DNA of 8,194 bases from Rhodoluna sp. (GCA_023260375.1 JALQVK010000156.1:1-8194), one strand, 5' to 3'; numbered from the stretch's first letter, positions 1-6,464 are shown. Numbers and translations are program-made. Notes: generated by a model not told the origin, from the sequence alone.

Positions 1-254
1 ATTCCACGATTAATTGCAGTGTTGTGAAGGATTTTTCCGAGCCAGGCGTTGATATTGGTTCCCTGTTCGAAGGTGTGCCAGTAGCGATAAGCCTTGGCGA
101 AAGTCTCTTGCAGCAGATCTTCCGCATCGTTGCGGTTGTAGTTGCTTTCCTTCATGGCCTGAGGGAACATTTTGTCCATCAGCGGGATAGCCTGTTGCTC
201 GAACTGCAGAAGCTTCAGCGCTTCGGCGTCTTTGGTGTTTTTGTTCTCAGTCAT
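1..254 (-). CDS. sigH: ECF RNA polymerase sigma factor, SigH/SigR type (partial, N-terminal part)
   Basis: Redox and heat-stress sigma factor of the SigH (mycobacteria)/SigR (Streptomyces) group; it directs RNA polymerase to thiol-stress promoters and is normally held by a zinc-containing anti-sigma factor. Only the first 84 residues are present; the gene runs off the left edge. The start is ATG at 254-252, with a weak AAAGG five bases upstream. Visible are the region-2 signatures: a helix with FEQQAIPLMDKMF (about 18-30), then NDAEDLLQETFAKAY (42-56), the core-RNAP-binding and -10-recognition part of sigma region 2, then FEQGTNINAWLGKILHNTAIN (62-82). The 'DAEDL-QETF-KA' and 'G-N--AWL--IL-N' spacing is what I know from SigH/SigR proteins. 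The divergent neighbour aroA supports the call, because sigH and aroA are neighbours in many actinobacteria. The anti-sigma gene would lie beyond the left edge. No SigH-type GGAA...GTT promoter was found in the short gap. Confidence 0.87.
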   Translation of the reverse strand, partial: MTENKNTKDAEALKLLQFEQQAIPLMDKMFPQAMKESNYNRNDAEDLLQETFAKAYRYWHTFEQGTNINAWLGKILHNTAINRG

Positions 255-275
255 TGCCTTTGAGTTTAGACGGGG

Positions 276-301
276 AGTTACCGCTTTTGGCGATGGTAAC
301 T
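276..301. promoter_or_regulatory. Inverted repeat in the sigH-aroA intergenic gap (possible operator)
   Basis: Perfect 7-bp arms AGTTACC (276-282) and GGTAACT (295-301) are separated by 12 nt in the 56-bp gap between the divergent sigH and aroA genes. The arrangement (two-fold symmetry, about two helical turns in total) fits a dimeric regulator, and there is no T-tract that would make it a terminator. I do not recognise the motif, and a chance inverted repeat of this size is possible. Confidence 0.3.
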
Positions 302-310
302 TAGAAACAG

Positions 311-1597
311 ATGGTAAATCATACTTTTTCTCGTTGGAGCGCACCTTTAGCGTTCCGCGCGCTTTCAGCAACTGTTGAACTACCAGGCTCGAAGTCGCTC
401 ACCAATCGCGAGTTGGTTTTAGCTGCGTTAGCGTACGAACCAACCAGTTTTGCTGGTGCTTTAGTTTCTCGCGATAGCAGCCTCATGCTGAACGCTTTAG
501 AGTCGCTGGGCTCGGTTATTTCGAATGGCGGAACCACCTCTCCAATCGTTGGTCCTGCATCGTTAAACGTTGATGCCCAGATTGACTGCGGCCTTGCCGG
601 AACTGTGATGCGTTTCGTGCCTCCGCTTTCAACATTGAACCGCGGAAAAATCACTTTCGATGGTGATGAAGGTGCTCGTCGCCGCCCAATGGACACCACA
701 ATCACCTCACTTCGAGCGCTGGGTGTGCATGTTGAGGCTGACTCTTTATCGTTGCCTTTTTCGGTAATTGGTACTGGTGAGGTTGAAGGTGGCGAACTTA
801 CTATCGACGCGTCTTCGTCGTCGCAGTTTGTTTCGGGGCTATTGCTGGTGGCGCCGCGATTCAAGAACGGGCTAACTCTTCGACACGTTGGCGAAAACCT
901 ACCGTCTCTTCCCCACATCGAAATGACTTTGGAATGCTTGCGTCAGCGCGGTGTGAAAGTTTCTAATCCGGAACCCGCTGTTTGGCGAGTCGAGCCAGGC
1001 CCGATTGCCGGCGGCTTCAAGCAGATTGAACCAGACCTTTCGAACGCGGGTCCGTTCTTGGCAGCGGCGATGGTGGCTGGTGGTTCGGTGACGATTTCTA
1101 GTTGGCCAGCGACCACTACGCAGGTTGGAAATCACTTCGACGGAATTCTTCAGCAAATGGGCGCCGAAATTGTTCGCGACGAACGCGGACTCACCATCAC
1201 CGGCACTGGCGTGATTCACGGCATCGACATCGATCTGTCAATCGGTGGCGAGTTGGCGCAGGTCGTTGCGGCTTTGGCAGTGCTTGCCGACTCCCCTTCA
1301 CGCATTTCCGGCATTGCTCACATCCGCGGTCACGAAACCGATCGTTTGGCTGCTATGGCGACCGAGATCAACCGTATCGGTGGCAACTGCAAAGAGACCG
1401 AAGACGGCTGGATCATCGCTCCGACCAACACCTTGCATGGCGACCTTTGGCATTCTTACGAGGATCACCGAATGGCAACCGCCGGCGCGATCATTGGTTT
1501 GCGAGTACCTGGCATCGAGGTTGAAAACATTGAAACAACTTCGAAAACAATGCCTGACTTTCCTTCAATGTGGGCAAACATGCTAGGCGGCAATTAG
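311..1597 (+). CDS. aroA: 3-phosphoshikimate 1-carboxyvinyltransferase (EPSP synthase)
   Basis: Cytoplasmic sixth enzyme of the shikimate pathway; it joins phosphoenolpyruvate to shikimate-3-phosphate, giving EPSP on the way to chorismate and the aromatic amino acids. The protein is 428 residues, the usual length. Family motifs appear in order: LPGSKSLTNRELVLAALA (24-41, substrate-binding Lys28, Ser29, Arg33), CGLAGTVMRF (93-102, the 'AGT-MR' PEP loop), DGDEGARRRPM (117-127), ASSSSQFVSGLLL (167-179), EPDLSNAGPFLAAA (240-253), HETDRLAAM (341-349), YEDHRMATAGAI (383-394) and the C-terminal TTSKTMPDFP (409-418). The ATG at 311 gives the W-AP-A-----ATV-LPGSKS N-terminus typical of actinobacterial AroA. 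It lacks a convincing Shine-Dalgarno sequence, so a leaderless or poorly initiated message is possible. It is first gene of an operon with rsgA and hisN, and overlaps the rsgA start by one base. Confidence 0.97.
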   Translation: MVNHTFSRWSAPLAFRALSATVELPGSKSLTNRELVLAALAYEPTSFAGALVSRDSSLMLNALESLGSVISNGGTTSPIVGPASLNVDAQIDCGLAGTVMRFVPPLSTLNRGKITFDGDEGARRRPMDTTITSLRALGVHVEADSLSLPFSVIGTGEVEGGELTIDASSSSQFVSGLLLVAPRFKNGLTLRHVGENLPSLPHIEMTLECLRQRGVKVSNPEPAVWRVEPGPIAGGFKQIEPDLSNAGPFLAAAMVAGGSVTISSWPATTTQVGNHFDGILQQMGAEIVRDERGLTITGTGVIHGIDIDLSIGGELAQVVAALAVLADSPSRISGIAHIRGHETDRLAAMATEINRIGGNCKETEDGWIIAPTNTLHGDLWHSYEDHRMATAGAIIGLRVPGIEVENIETTSKTMPDFPSMWANMLGGN

Positions 1598-1599
1598 TG
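1585..1599 (+). promoter_or_regulatory. Shine-Dalgarno and overlapping stop/start that set the rsgA start
   Basis: AGGCGG (1585-1590) lies six bases before the GTG at 1597. The aroA stop TAG (1595-1597) and this GTG share one base (TAGTG). This favours GTG 1597 over the in-frame ATG at 1570, which has no ribosome-binding site and would add nine residues encoded inside the aroA end. The overlap suggests translational coupling of rsgA to aroA. Confidence 0.75.
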
Positions 1600-2604
1600 A
1601 GTTGGCTTTACGAGCCTGAACCTGGGGGCCACGACTTGGACGAAAGCGATATTCGCATTCGCCCTAACCCCAAGGGAAACAAACCTCGAACCAAGAACCG
1701 CCCCGAGTACAAAAACGCACCAATCGGCATGGTTACCGGCGTAGACAAGAGCCGCTACCACGTGCTGCTCGAGGGCGAAAACCGAATTGTCATGGCAACC
1801 ATGGGCAAAGAAATTCGCAAGGCAGGTGCTGTGGTTGGCGACCGCGTGGCACTTAGCGGCGACACCTCGGAAACCGTTGGCGCCCTAGCTCGAATTGTTC
1901 GAGTTGAAGAACGAACCAGTTTGCTAAGACGCAGCGCCGACGACACCGATGTGGTCGAGCGCGTCATCGTTGCCAACGCCGACCAGATGGCGATTGTAAT
2001 TGCCGCCGCGAACCCAGAACCGCGTACGCGTTTGGTCGACCGTTATTTGGCGGCTGCCTACGACGCTGGGCTCTCTCCGATTTTGGTAATTACAAAAACC
2101 GATCTCCAAGACCCTGCCGAATTTTTGGCTAACTTCGATTCACTCGACATCCCCGTCATTCAAACACGATCGGATTCTCCGAAGCTAAACGAATTACACA
2201 AACTTTTGGCAGGTCACGTGACGGTCACAGTGGGTCACTCCGGAGTTGGAAAATCTACGTTGGTGAACGAATTGGCACCCCATGCCGATCGCGCTACCGG
2301 CGTGGTCAACGAGGTAACCGGCCGAGGGCGTCACACGTCGTCTTCCGCTCGTGCTATTGACCTTGGCGATGGTTGGATCATTGATACTCCTGGTGTTCGC
2401 TCGTTCGGACTCGGGCACATCGACCCTGACAATTTGGTGAAAAGCTTCGCAGACCTCTACGAGGTTGCCAAGAACTGCCCACGCGATTGCAGCCACGAAG
2501 CAGGCTCACCAGACTGCGACCTGGACGAAGCAGTCGCTGCCGGAACCTTAAACGCTGGTCGAGTCGATTCACTTCGGCGCCTAATCTCTTCTCTCGCAGG
2601 TTAA
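1597..2604 (+). CDS. rsgA: Ribosome small subunit-dependent GTPase A
   Basis: Late-acting 30S assembly GTPase (YjeQ/RsgA family) that binds the maturing decoding centre and leaves on GTP hydrolysis. With GTG 1597 as start it has 335 residues. The N-terminal extension (ESDIRIRPNPKGNKPRTKNRPEY, about 16-38, given here only as position markers E16 to Y38) is basic and typical of actinobacterial members. An OB-fold follows (about 43-105). The GTPase domain is circularly permuted, the family hallmark: G4 TKTD (166-169) comes before the P-loop GHSGVGKST (213-221), then switch Thr247 in GRGRHTSSS, then G3 DTPG (263-266). A C-terminal zinc knuckle has Cys294, Cys298, His300 and Cys307. It sits between aroA and hisN, an order I know from other actinobacteria. 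The GTG start is preferred because of the AGGCGG site and the one-base overlap with aroA; an ATG at 1570 would be the alternative. Confidence 0.95.
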   Translation: MSWLYEPEPGGHDLDESDIRIRPNPKGNKPRTKNRPEYKNAPIGMVTGVDKSRYHVLLEGENRIVMATMGKEIRKAGAVVGDRVALSGDTSETVGALARIVRVEERTSLLRRSADDTDVVERVIVANADQMAIVIAAANPEPRTRLVDRYLAAAYDAGLSPILVITKTDLQDPAEFLANFDSLDIPVIQTRSDSPKLNELHKLLAGHVTVTVGHSGVGKSTLVNELAPHADRATGVVNEVTGRGRHTSSSARAIDLGDGWIIDTPGVRSFGLGHIDPDNLVKSFADLYEVAKNCPRDCSHEAGSPDCDLDEAVAAGTLNAGRVDSLRRLISSLAG

Positions 2605-2613
2605 CCTTTTATC

Positions 2614-3387
2614 GTGACCTACCAAGACGACCTCGACCTTGCACTTGAACTTGCCGAAATCGCGGACGCAATTTCACTCGCTCGTTTTCGTGCGCTTGAC
2701 CTTCACGTAGAGAGCAAGCCTGACCGAAGCCCGGTGACCGATGCCGACCGCGCGGTTGAACTTGCCATCAAGGAAGTTCTTGCTGCCAAGCGCCTAGACG
2801 ACGGCATTGTTGGCGAAGAGTTTGGAAACTCTGGTTCCACCACACGCAAATGGATCATCGACCCAATCGATGGAACTGCAAATTACCTCCGTGGCGTCCC
2901 GGTTTGGGCAACTCTGATTGCACTTTCTGTAGACGGCAAGGCTGTTCTCTCGGTAGTTTCAGCCCCAGCTCTAGGACGTCGCTGGTGGGCAGCGCCTGGT
3001 ATCGCAAAGACTTCAGACATCGACCACTCGGTTCGCGATCTGAAGGTAAGCGCGATTTCCGAGCTCGAGCACGCTTCACTTAGTTACAACAACCTGCAAC
3101 TGTGGGACTCCTACGGCTATCTTGAGCGACTAATCAACCTAAGTCGCAAAGTCTGGCGCACTCGCGCTTACGGTGATTTCTACAGCTACATGCTTTTGGC
3201 AGAAGGTTCACTCGACATCGTTGCCGAACACGACTTGAAGCTCTACGACATTGCCGCACTTGTTCCAATTGTGGAGCAGGCTGGTGGCCGATTTACGGCA
3301 ATCGATGGGCCACTAAATGAAGAGACTTCTAGCGTTTTGGCTACCAATGGGCAACTTCACGAAACCGCGATTCAGCAACTAACATAG
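2614..3387 (+). CDS. hisN: Histidinol-phosphatase, inositol monophosphatase family
   Basis: Cytoplasmic Mg2+-dependent phosphatase that removes phosphate from L-histidinol phosphate in histidine biosynthesis; actinobacteria use this IMPase-fold enzyme in place of the HisB/PHP-type enzymes. It has 257 residues, typical for HisN. Metal-binding motifs are intact: SPVTDADRAVE (39-49), VGEEFG (66-71, Glu68/Glu69), WIIDPIDGTANY (80-91, Asp83, Asp86) and LKLYDIAALVPIVEQAGGRF (208-227, Asp212). The stretch WRTRAYGDFYSYMLLAEGSLDI (Trp181 to Ile202) is characteristic of HisN rather than of general inositol monophosphatases. The start is GTG 2614, nine bases after the rsgA stop, with only a weak AGG upstream, so coupling to rsgA translation is likely. 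A general inositol-1-phosphatase is the main alternative and would be notable next to the inositol-like genes downstream, but gene order and sequence style favour HisN. Confidence 0.9.
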   Translation: MTYQDDLDLALELAEIADAISLARFRALDLHVESKPDRSPVTDADRAVELAIKEVLAAKRLDDGIVGEEFGNSGSTTRKWIIDPIDGTANYLRGVPVWATLIALSVDGKAVLSVVSAPALGRRWWAAPGIAKTSDIDHSVRDLKVSAISELEHASLSYNNLQLWDSYGYLERLINLSRKVWRTRAYGDFYSYMLLAEGSLDIVAEHDLKLYDIAALVPIVEQAGGRFTAIDGPLNEETSSVLATNGQLHETAIQQLT

Positions 3388-3412
3388 TGACTTTATGTCA
3401 CACCAGTGCTAA

Positions 3413-3425
3413 TGTCTTAACAAAG
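3413..3425 (+). promoter_or_regulatory. Putative IolR-type operator A, upstream of the GntR gene
   Basis: TGTCTTAACA (3413-3422), followed by AAG, matches the C. glutamicum IolR consensus KGWCHTRACA (as I remember it) at all ten positions. It lies 44-53 nt upstream of the GTG at 3466 and would give autoregulation. It belongs to a set of related sites at 4262, 6313, 6373, 6449 and 6466. Confidence 0.55.
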
Positions 3426-3465
3426 AAGCAAACTATCGTTCGTGTAAGCATGCCTGGAGTTTGAA

Positions 3466-4227
3466 GTGAACCAAGAAGAGACAGTTCTACCCCTCAGCGA
3501 ATTTATCGACCTAGACCGCTCGGGTCCGATTCCCCTATATTTTCAGCTCTCTCAGCGCATCGAGAAAGCCATCTCCGAAGGTCGCTTGGCTGCCGGCAGC
3601 CGACTCGAAAACGAGGTTTCCCTCGGTGAGCGTCTTGGACTAAGCCGTCCAACCGTTCGTCGCGCGATTCAAGAACTTGTCGACAAGGGACTGCTAGTTC
3701 GTCGTCGTGGTATCGGTACCCAGGTAGTGCACGGCCAAATCAACCGCAAAGTGGAACTCACTTCCCTGTTCGACGACCTTGTCAACTCGGGACAAACACC
3801 AACGTCGAAGGTTTTGGAAGTTCGCCGCACCACCGCGGATAAAACCATCGCCGGCCACTTGGGTGTCCGTGTTGGATCCCCAGTGCTTTTAATTCGACGT
3901 CTTCGTTTTGCAGAAAACGTGCCAGTCTCAATTCTCGAGAACTGGTTGCCAGAGGATTACACCGATCTAGCCGAAGAAAACTTTTCGACCCACGGTTTGT
4001 ACCAGCTCCTCAAGGCTCGCGGTGTGACCATGAAGGTTGCTAAGCAACGCATTGGCGCCCGCAAGGCTAACCAGAGCGAGAGCGATCTGCTAATGGTTGA
4101 AAAAGGTTCAGCACTTCTCACCATGGAGCGAACCGCTTTTGACTCAAACGGCAAAGCGGTTGAGTGGGGTCACCACTGCTATCGACCGGATCTTTATTCG
4201 TTCGAAATTACTCTCGTCGAGAAATAA
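3466..4227 (+). CDS. GntR-family (HutC/FarR subfamily) transcriptional regulator, probable IolR-like repressor
   Basis: Cytoplasmic DNA-binding regulator of 253 residues. The N-terminal winged helix-turn-helix (about 22-88) contains the GntR signature: IPLYFQLSQRIEKAISEGRL (22-41), LGERLGLSRPTVRRAIQELVDKG as recognition helices (53-75), and the wing LLVRRRGIGTQV (76-87). The C-terminal UTRA ligand-binding domain (about 96-250) shows SPVLLIRRLRFAENVPVSI (138-156) and the closing VEWGHHCYRPDLYSFEI (232-248), typical of HutC-type proteins that bind small sugars, acids or their phosphates. The GTG at 3466 is preceded by TGGAG (3454-3458) with a seven-base gap, a good site. It has its own 78-bp leader carrying operator A, and it directly precedes the inositol-dehydrogenase-like gene. 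The same operator-like element occurs before every unit of the neighbouring module, so I infer it is an autoregulated repressor relieved by a cyclitol or a breakdown intermediate. The ligand is not shown by the sequence. Confidence 0.9.
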   Translation: MNQEETVLPLSEFIDLDRSGPIPLYFQLSQRIEKAISEGRLAAGSRLENEVSLGERLGLSRPTVRRAIQELVDKGLLVRRRGIGTQVVHGQINRKVELTSLFDDLVNSGQTPTSKVLEVRRTTADKTIAGHLGVRVGSPVLLIRRLRFAENVPVSILENWLPEDYTDLAEENFSTHGLYQLLKARGVTMKVAKQRIGARKANQSESDLLMVEKGSALLTMERTAFDSNGKAVEWGHHCYRPDLYSFEITLVEK

Positions 4228-4237
4228 CAATTTGCGT

Positions 4238-4257
4238 TTTCAGGAACGTTCCAGAAA
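4238..4257. promoter_or_regulatory. LacI-type palindromic operator upstream of iolG
   Basis: A perfect 10-bp palindrome GGAACGTTCC (4243-4252) is flanked by one mismatched A on each side and then by complementary TTTC (4238-4241) and GAAA (4254-4257), giving an 18/20 symmetric site with a central CG. A central-CG palindrome of this kind is typical of LacI-family operators in actinobacteria. It ends 43 nt before the iolG ATG, where it could overlap the promoter. No LacI-family gene is in the window. Confidence 0.5.
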
Positions 4258-4261
4258 CATT

Positions 4262-4276
4262 TGTCCTAACATTAGG
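4262..4276 (+). promoter_or_regulatory. Putative IolR-type operator B, upstream of iolG
   Basis: TGTCCTAACA (4262-4271) matches KGWCHTRACA exactly, 30-39 nt upstream of the iolG ATG. It overlaps a small inverted repeat CCTAA-CA-TTAGG (4265-4276). A degenerate copy in the opposite orientation, GTTAGG (4289-4294), lies next to the start codon and also supplies the AGG of the ribosome-binding site. Confidence 0.55.
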
Positions 4277-4300
4277 TTAAACAAATTAGTTAGGTAAAAA

Positions 4301-5299
4301 ATGTCAGGAAAAGTTCGCGTTGGCCTAATTGGCGCAGGACGCATTGGTCAAGTACACGCAACCAGCATCGCTGAAAACCCAGATGTTGAATTCACTTACA
4401 TCGCCGATGTTTTTGTAGATGGTGCAAAAAAACTTGCCGACAAGTACGGAACGAAAGTCACTGCTGACCCGCTAGAACTAATCAACGCCGATGACGTTGA
4501 CGCAGTGATTGTCTGCTCCCCTACCTCAACTCACGTAGATCTCATCTCTGCCTCGATTGATGCTGGCGTGCACGTAATGTGCGAAAAGCCAATCGATTTA
4601 GACATCAACCGCGTAGACGCGCTGCTTGGCAAGGTAAACGACGCCAAGACTCAGATTGCCCTCGGCTTCAACCGACGCTTCGACCCGAACTTTGCATCAA
4701 TAAACAAGCGCGTGAAGTCTGGGGAAATTGGAAACCTTGAACAACTGATTATCATCAGTCGTGACCCGGCTCCAGCGCCAAAGGAGTACATCGAGGTTTC
4801 CGGTGGAATTTTCCGAGACATGACTATTCACGATTTCGACATGGCCCGCTTCTTTGTTCCTGAGATTGTCGAAGTTACCGCTCGAGGCGCCAACAGCTTC
4901 AGCGACTACATCGCCGAAGTTGGAGACTACGACTCGGTAAACGTAGTGATGCGCGGAAAGAACAACGAATTAATCACCATCGTTAACTCCCGACACGCGT
5001 CATTCGGTTACGACCAGCGCATCGAGGCCTTCGGAAGCCTTGGAATGCTGACCGCCAGCAACCAGTTGCCAACTACGGTTCGTGCTTACACCGCAACCCA
5101 GACCGAAGTAGCAGACCCTTACCTCAACTTCTTCCTAGAGCGATACATGGTTGCCTACCGACAGGAATTGGCCGAGTTTGTTGCTGGTATTCAAAACGGC
5201 AAGAACACCAACCCTTCATACGAGGATGGTCGCCAGGCACTTATCCTCGCCGATGCTGCGCTGGAATCTGCGAAGACCGGCAAGTCGGTTTCAATCTAA
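4301..5299 (+). CDS. iolG: Gfo/Idh/MocA-family oxidoreductase, probable inositol 2-dehydrogenase
   Basis: Predicted NAD+-dependent cytoplasmic oxidation of myo-inositol to 2-keto-myo-inositol (scyllo-inosose), the first step of inositol catabolism. It has 332 residues, the usual IolG length. The N-terminal Rossmann fold carries VGLIGAGRIGQVHA (7-20). CEKPIDLD (94-101) holds the catalytic Lys96. The substrate-binding block GGIFRDMTIHDFDMARF (168-184) holds Asp173 and His177, the Lys-Asp-His triad known from Bacillus IolG. SRHASFGYDQRIEAFGSLGML (Ser230 to Leu250) is also typical. ATG 4301 follows TTAGG (4290-4294) by six bases. It follows the GntR gene with a 73-bp regulatory gap and ends at a strong terminator. 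Family members also act on scyllo-inositol, D-chiro-inositol or other cyclitols and sugars, so the exact substrate is inferred from the IolE-like and sugar-transport neighbours. Confidence 0.86.
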   Translation: MSGKVRVGLIGAGRIGQVHATSIAENPDVEFTYIADVFVDGAKKLADKYGTKVTADPLELINADDVDAVIVCSPTSTHVDLISASIDAGVHVMCEKPIDLDINRVDALLGKVNDAKTQIALGFNRRFDPNFASINKRVKSGEIGNLEQLIIISRDPAPAPKEYIEVSGGIFRDMTIHDFDMARFFVPEIVEVTARGANSFSDYIAEVGDYDSVNVVMRGKNNELITIVNSRHASFGYDQRIEAFGSLGMLTASNQLPTTVRAYTATQTEVADPYLNFFLERYMVAYRQELAEFVAGIQNGKNTNPSYEDGRQALILADAALESAKTGKSVSI

Positions 5300-5321
5300 G
5301 CTCGAACACCTTCATTTAGAG

Positions 5322-5360
5322 CGAAAATCCCGCCAACTAAGACAGTTGGCGGGATTTTCG
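5322..5360. terminator. Bidirectional rho-independent terminator between convergent iolG and the IolE-like gene
   Basis: A perfect 17-bp stem is formed by 5322-5338 and 5344-5360 with a five-base loop (AAGAC). The stem has a GC-rich core (CCCGCCAAC / GTTGGCGGG) and A/T-rich ends, so each strand has a T-run after the core (ATTTTCG, then TTTG on the plus strand). It lies 22 bases after the iolG stop and 18 bases before the end of the convergent gene, so it can stop transcription from both sides. Confidence 0.92.
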
Positions 5361-5378
5361 TTTGTTGGTTGGAAACGT

Positions 5379-6263
5379 TTAGATAGCTTCGATAACCGAA
5401 CGCAGGAATTCAACGCTGATTTTTGCGTCCTCGTATGGGCCCGAGCCCTCAGCTGGTTCCTCTTGAATGACGTTGTCCTGTTCCAACACAAACCAGCCCT
5501 GATATCCGGACAACAATAGGTTTCTGACGATTGCGCGGATGTCGACATCGCCTTTTCCGAGTGGACGGTACATACCTTGCACGACTGCGTCGTAGTAGGT
5601 GACTTCGCCATCCTGAACTTTCTTTGCCCAAACTAGGTCGACATCTTTGAGGTGAGAGTGAGCAACTCGCTTTGAGTGTGCTTCCGAAAACCAAACCGGG
5701 TCTGCTCCACCGATAACCATGTGACCGGTGTCGAGGCAGAACGCGATGTCACTGCCATTCACAACCTTCACTACGTCTCCGTGAGTTTCAATAATGGTTC
5801 CGACGTGTGGGTGCAAAACTGCCTTTACTCCAACCGATGTAGCCAAAGCCGAAATGGCATTCAGATTCTTGAATACCGTTTCCCACTGTTCGTCGGAAAG
5901 CTCCGCGCGCTTTTCGTCATAGCCAGCTTTGCCGCTGTCTGCTGCCAGAACAAGAGTGGTGGCCCCGGTTGCAACGTAACTACGAAGCTCTTCCTCAACG
6001 ATTGGAAGTGGGTTGTGAGCTGGATCGTGCAACAAAACTGGGAAGAACCCGCCGGTAGCGTGCATGTCTAAATCGTGAAGAACCTTGGCACGAGCCTCGG
6101 CCTCAACCGGCAAGAAGCCCAGTGGACCAAACTCGGTAGCTTTGAGGCCAAGCGAAGCCATTTCACGCAAAACGCGCTCTGGACCCATTTGGTGACCCCA
6201 ACCTGGAACTTCACAGACACCCCAAGAGATAGGTGCTCCGGCTATTTTGTCGTATTGCATCAT
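5379..6263 (-). CDS. Sugar phosphate isomerase/epimerase-type TIM-barrel protein, IolE-like (probable inosose dehydratase or isomerase)
   Basis: Xylose-isomerase-like TIM-barrel (AP-endonuclease 2 family) protein of 294 residues. Its N-terminus, GAPISWGVCEVPGWG (9-23), marks an actinobacterial group usually found with sugar or inositol genes and related to IolE (2-keto-myo-inositol dehydratase) and IolI (inosose isomerase). Likely metal and catalytic positions are Glu44 in ATEFGP, His151 and His153 in LHPHVGT, Asp178 and His181 in CLDTGH, His202, His204 and Asp207 in HSHLKDVD, and Glu261 in FVLEQD. MYRPLGKGDVDI (231-242) is another family block. The start has two adjacent ATGs (6263 and 6260). 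AAAGG lies only three bases before the first and six before the second, so 6260 may be the true start. It is divergent from the binding-protein gene and convergent with iolG. Dehydratase versus isomerase/epimerase activity cannot be decided from sequence alone. Confidence 0.8.
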   Translation of the reverse strand: MMQYDKIAGAPISWGVCEVPGWGHQMGPERVLREMASLGLKATEFGPLGFLPVEAEARAKVLHDLDMHATGGFFPVLLHDPAHNPLPIVEEELRSYVATGATTLVLAADSGKAGYDEKRAELSDEQWETVFKNLNAISALATSVGVKAVLHPHVGTIIETHGDVVKVVNGSDIAFCLDTGHMVIGGADPVWFSEAHSKRVAHSHLKDVDLVWAKKVQDGEVTYYDAVVQGMYRPLGKGDVDIRAIVRNLLLSGYQGWFVLEQDNVIQEEPAEGSGPYEDAKISVEFLRSVIEAI

Positions 6264-6310
6264 CTGCCTTTCAAGCTATTGAACAACTAAATAGTAACAA
6301 GACCTAAGTA

Positions 6311-6323
6311 TTTGTTAGAACAA
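6311..6323 (-). promoter_or_regulatory. Putative IolR-type operator C, upstream of the IolE-like gene
   Basis: Read on the minus strand it is TGTTCTAACA followed by AA, one mismatch from KGWCHTRACA (T for C at position 4). On either strand TTGTT-AG-AACAA (6312-6323) is also a near-perfect palindrome. It lies about 48-60 nt upstream of the ATG at 6263. Confidence 0.5.
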
Positions 6324-6372
6324 TTCATTTGACAGGTTTTTTTCGACTGAAAGTTCACAGAACCCCGTAAAA

Positions 6373-6381
6373 CTAACAAAG
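6373..6381 (+). promoter_or_regulatory. TAACAAAG half-element F in the divergent region
   Basis: CTAACAAAG keeps the 3' half of the operator motif but its 5' half (AAAA) does not match. It is the exact reverse complement of the element at 6465-6473, so the two form a widely spaced inverted pair. It could be an auxiliary site in mid-region. Confidence 0.3.
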
Positions 6382-6446
6382 TCCGACTAAGTAACCAATT
6401 CGTTGCGAAATGATAACGACACACCTGTGTTTGGGGTTAGACTGCG

Positions 6447-6458
6447 TTTGTTAGAACA
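6447..6458 (-). promoter_or_regulatory. Putative IolR-type operator D, upstream of the binding-protein gene
   Basis: Identical over 12 bases (TTTGTTAGAACA) to operator C and in the same orientation, 136 bp away. It lies 60-71 nt upstream of the ATG at 6518, a position where a bound repressor would cover the promoter. Confidence 0.5.
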
Positions 6459-6464
6459 TACTTA

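Noticed and set aside
24..378. Two short plus-strand open frames over the sigH start and the intergenic gap
   Set aside because: They are antisense to the sigma factor or overlap the aroA start, and have no recognisable domain or ribosome-binding site.
340..380. GGAAC on the minus strand inside aroA as a SigH-type -35 for sigH
   Set aside because: No GTT is found 18 or 19 bases downstream, as the SigH/SigR consensus requires.
319..918. A 199-codon open frame on the minus strand opposite aroA
   Set aside because: It lies entirely antisense to the unmistakable EPSP synthase reading frame, has low-complexity Ser/Pro/Arg-rich composition and shows no family motif.
1570..1596. ATG at 1570 as the start of rsgA
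   Set aside because: It has no ribosome-binding site and would add nine residues unlike other RsgA N-termini; GTG 1597 has AGGCGG six bases upstream and the stop/start overlap.
3386..3402. AGTGA-N7-TCACA, resembling a CRP/GlxR site, just after the hisN stop
   Set aside because: CRP/GlxR sites need a six-base spacer and a TGTGA left arm; here the spacer is seven and the first arm base is wrong. The inner GTGAC-N5-GTCAC repeat is short and includes the hisN stop.
6329..6334. Perfect TTGACA -35 hexamer in the divergent region, plus strand
   Set aside because: No acceptable -10 hexamer lies 16-18 bases downstream (AAGTTC, AGTTCA, GTTCAC), and it is about 180 bases from the binding-protein start.
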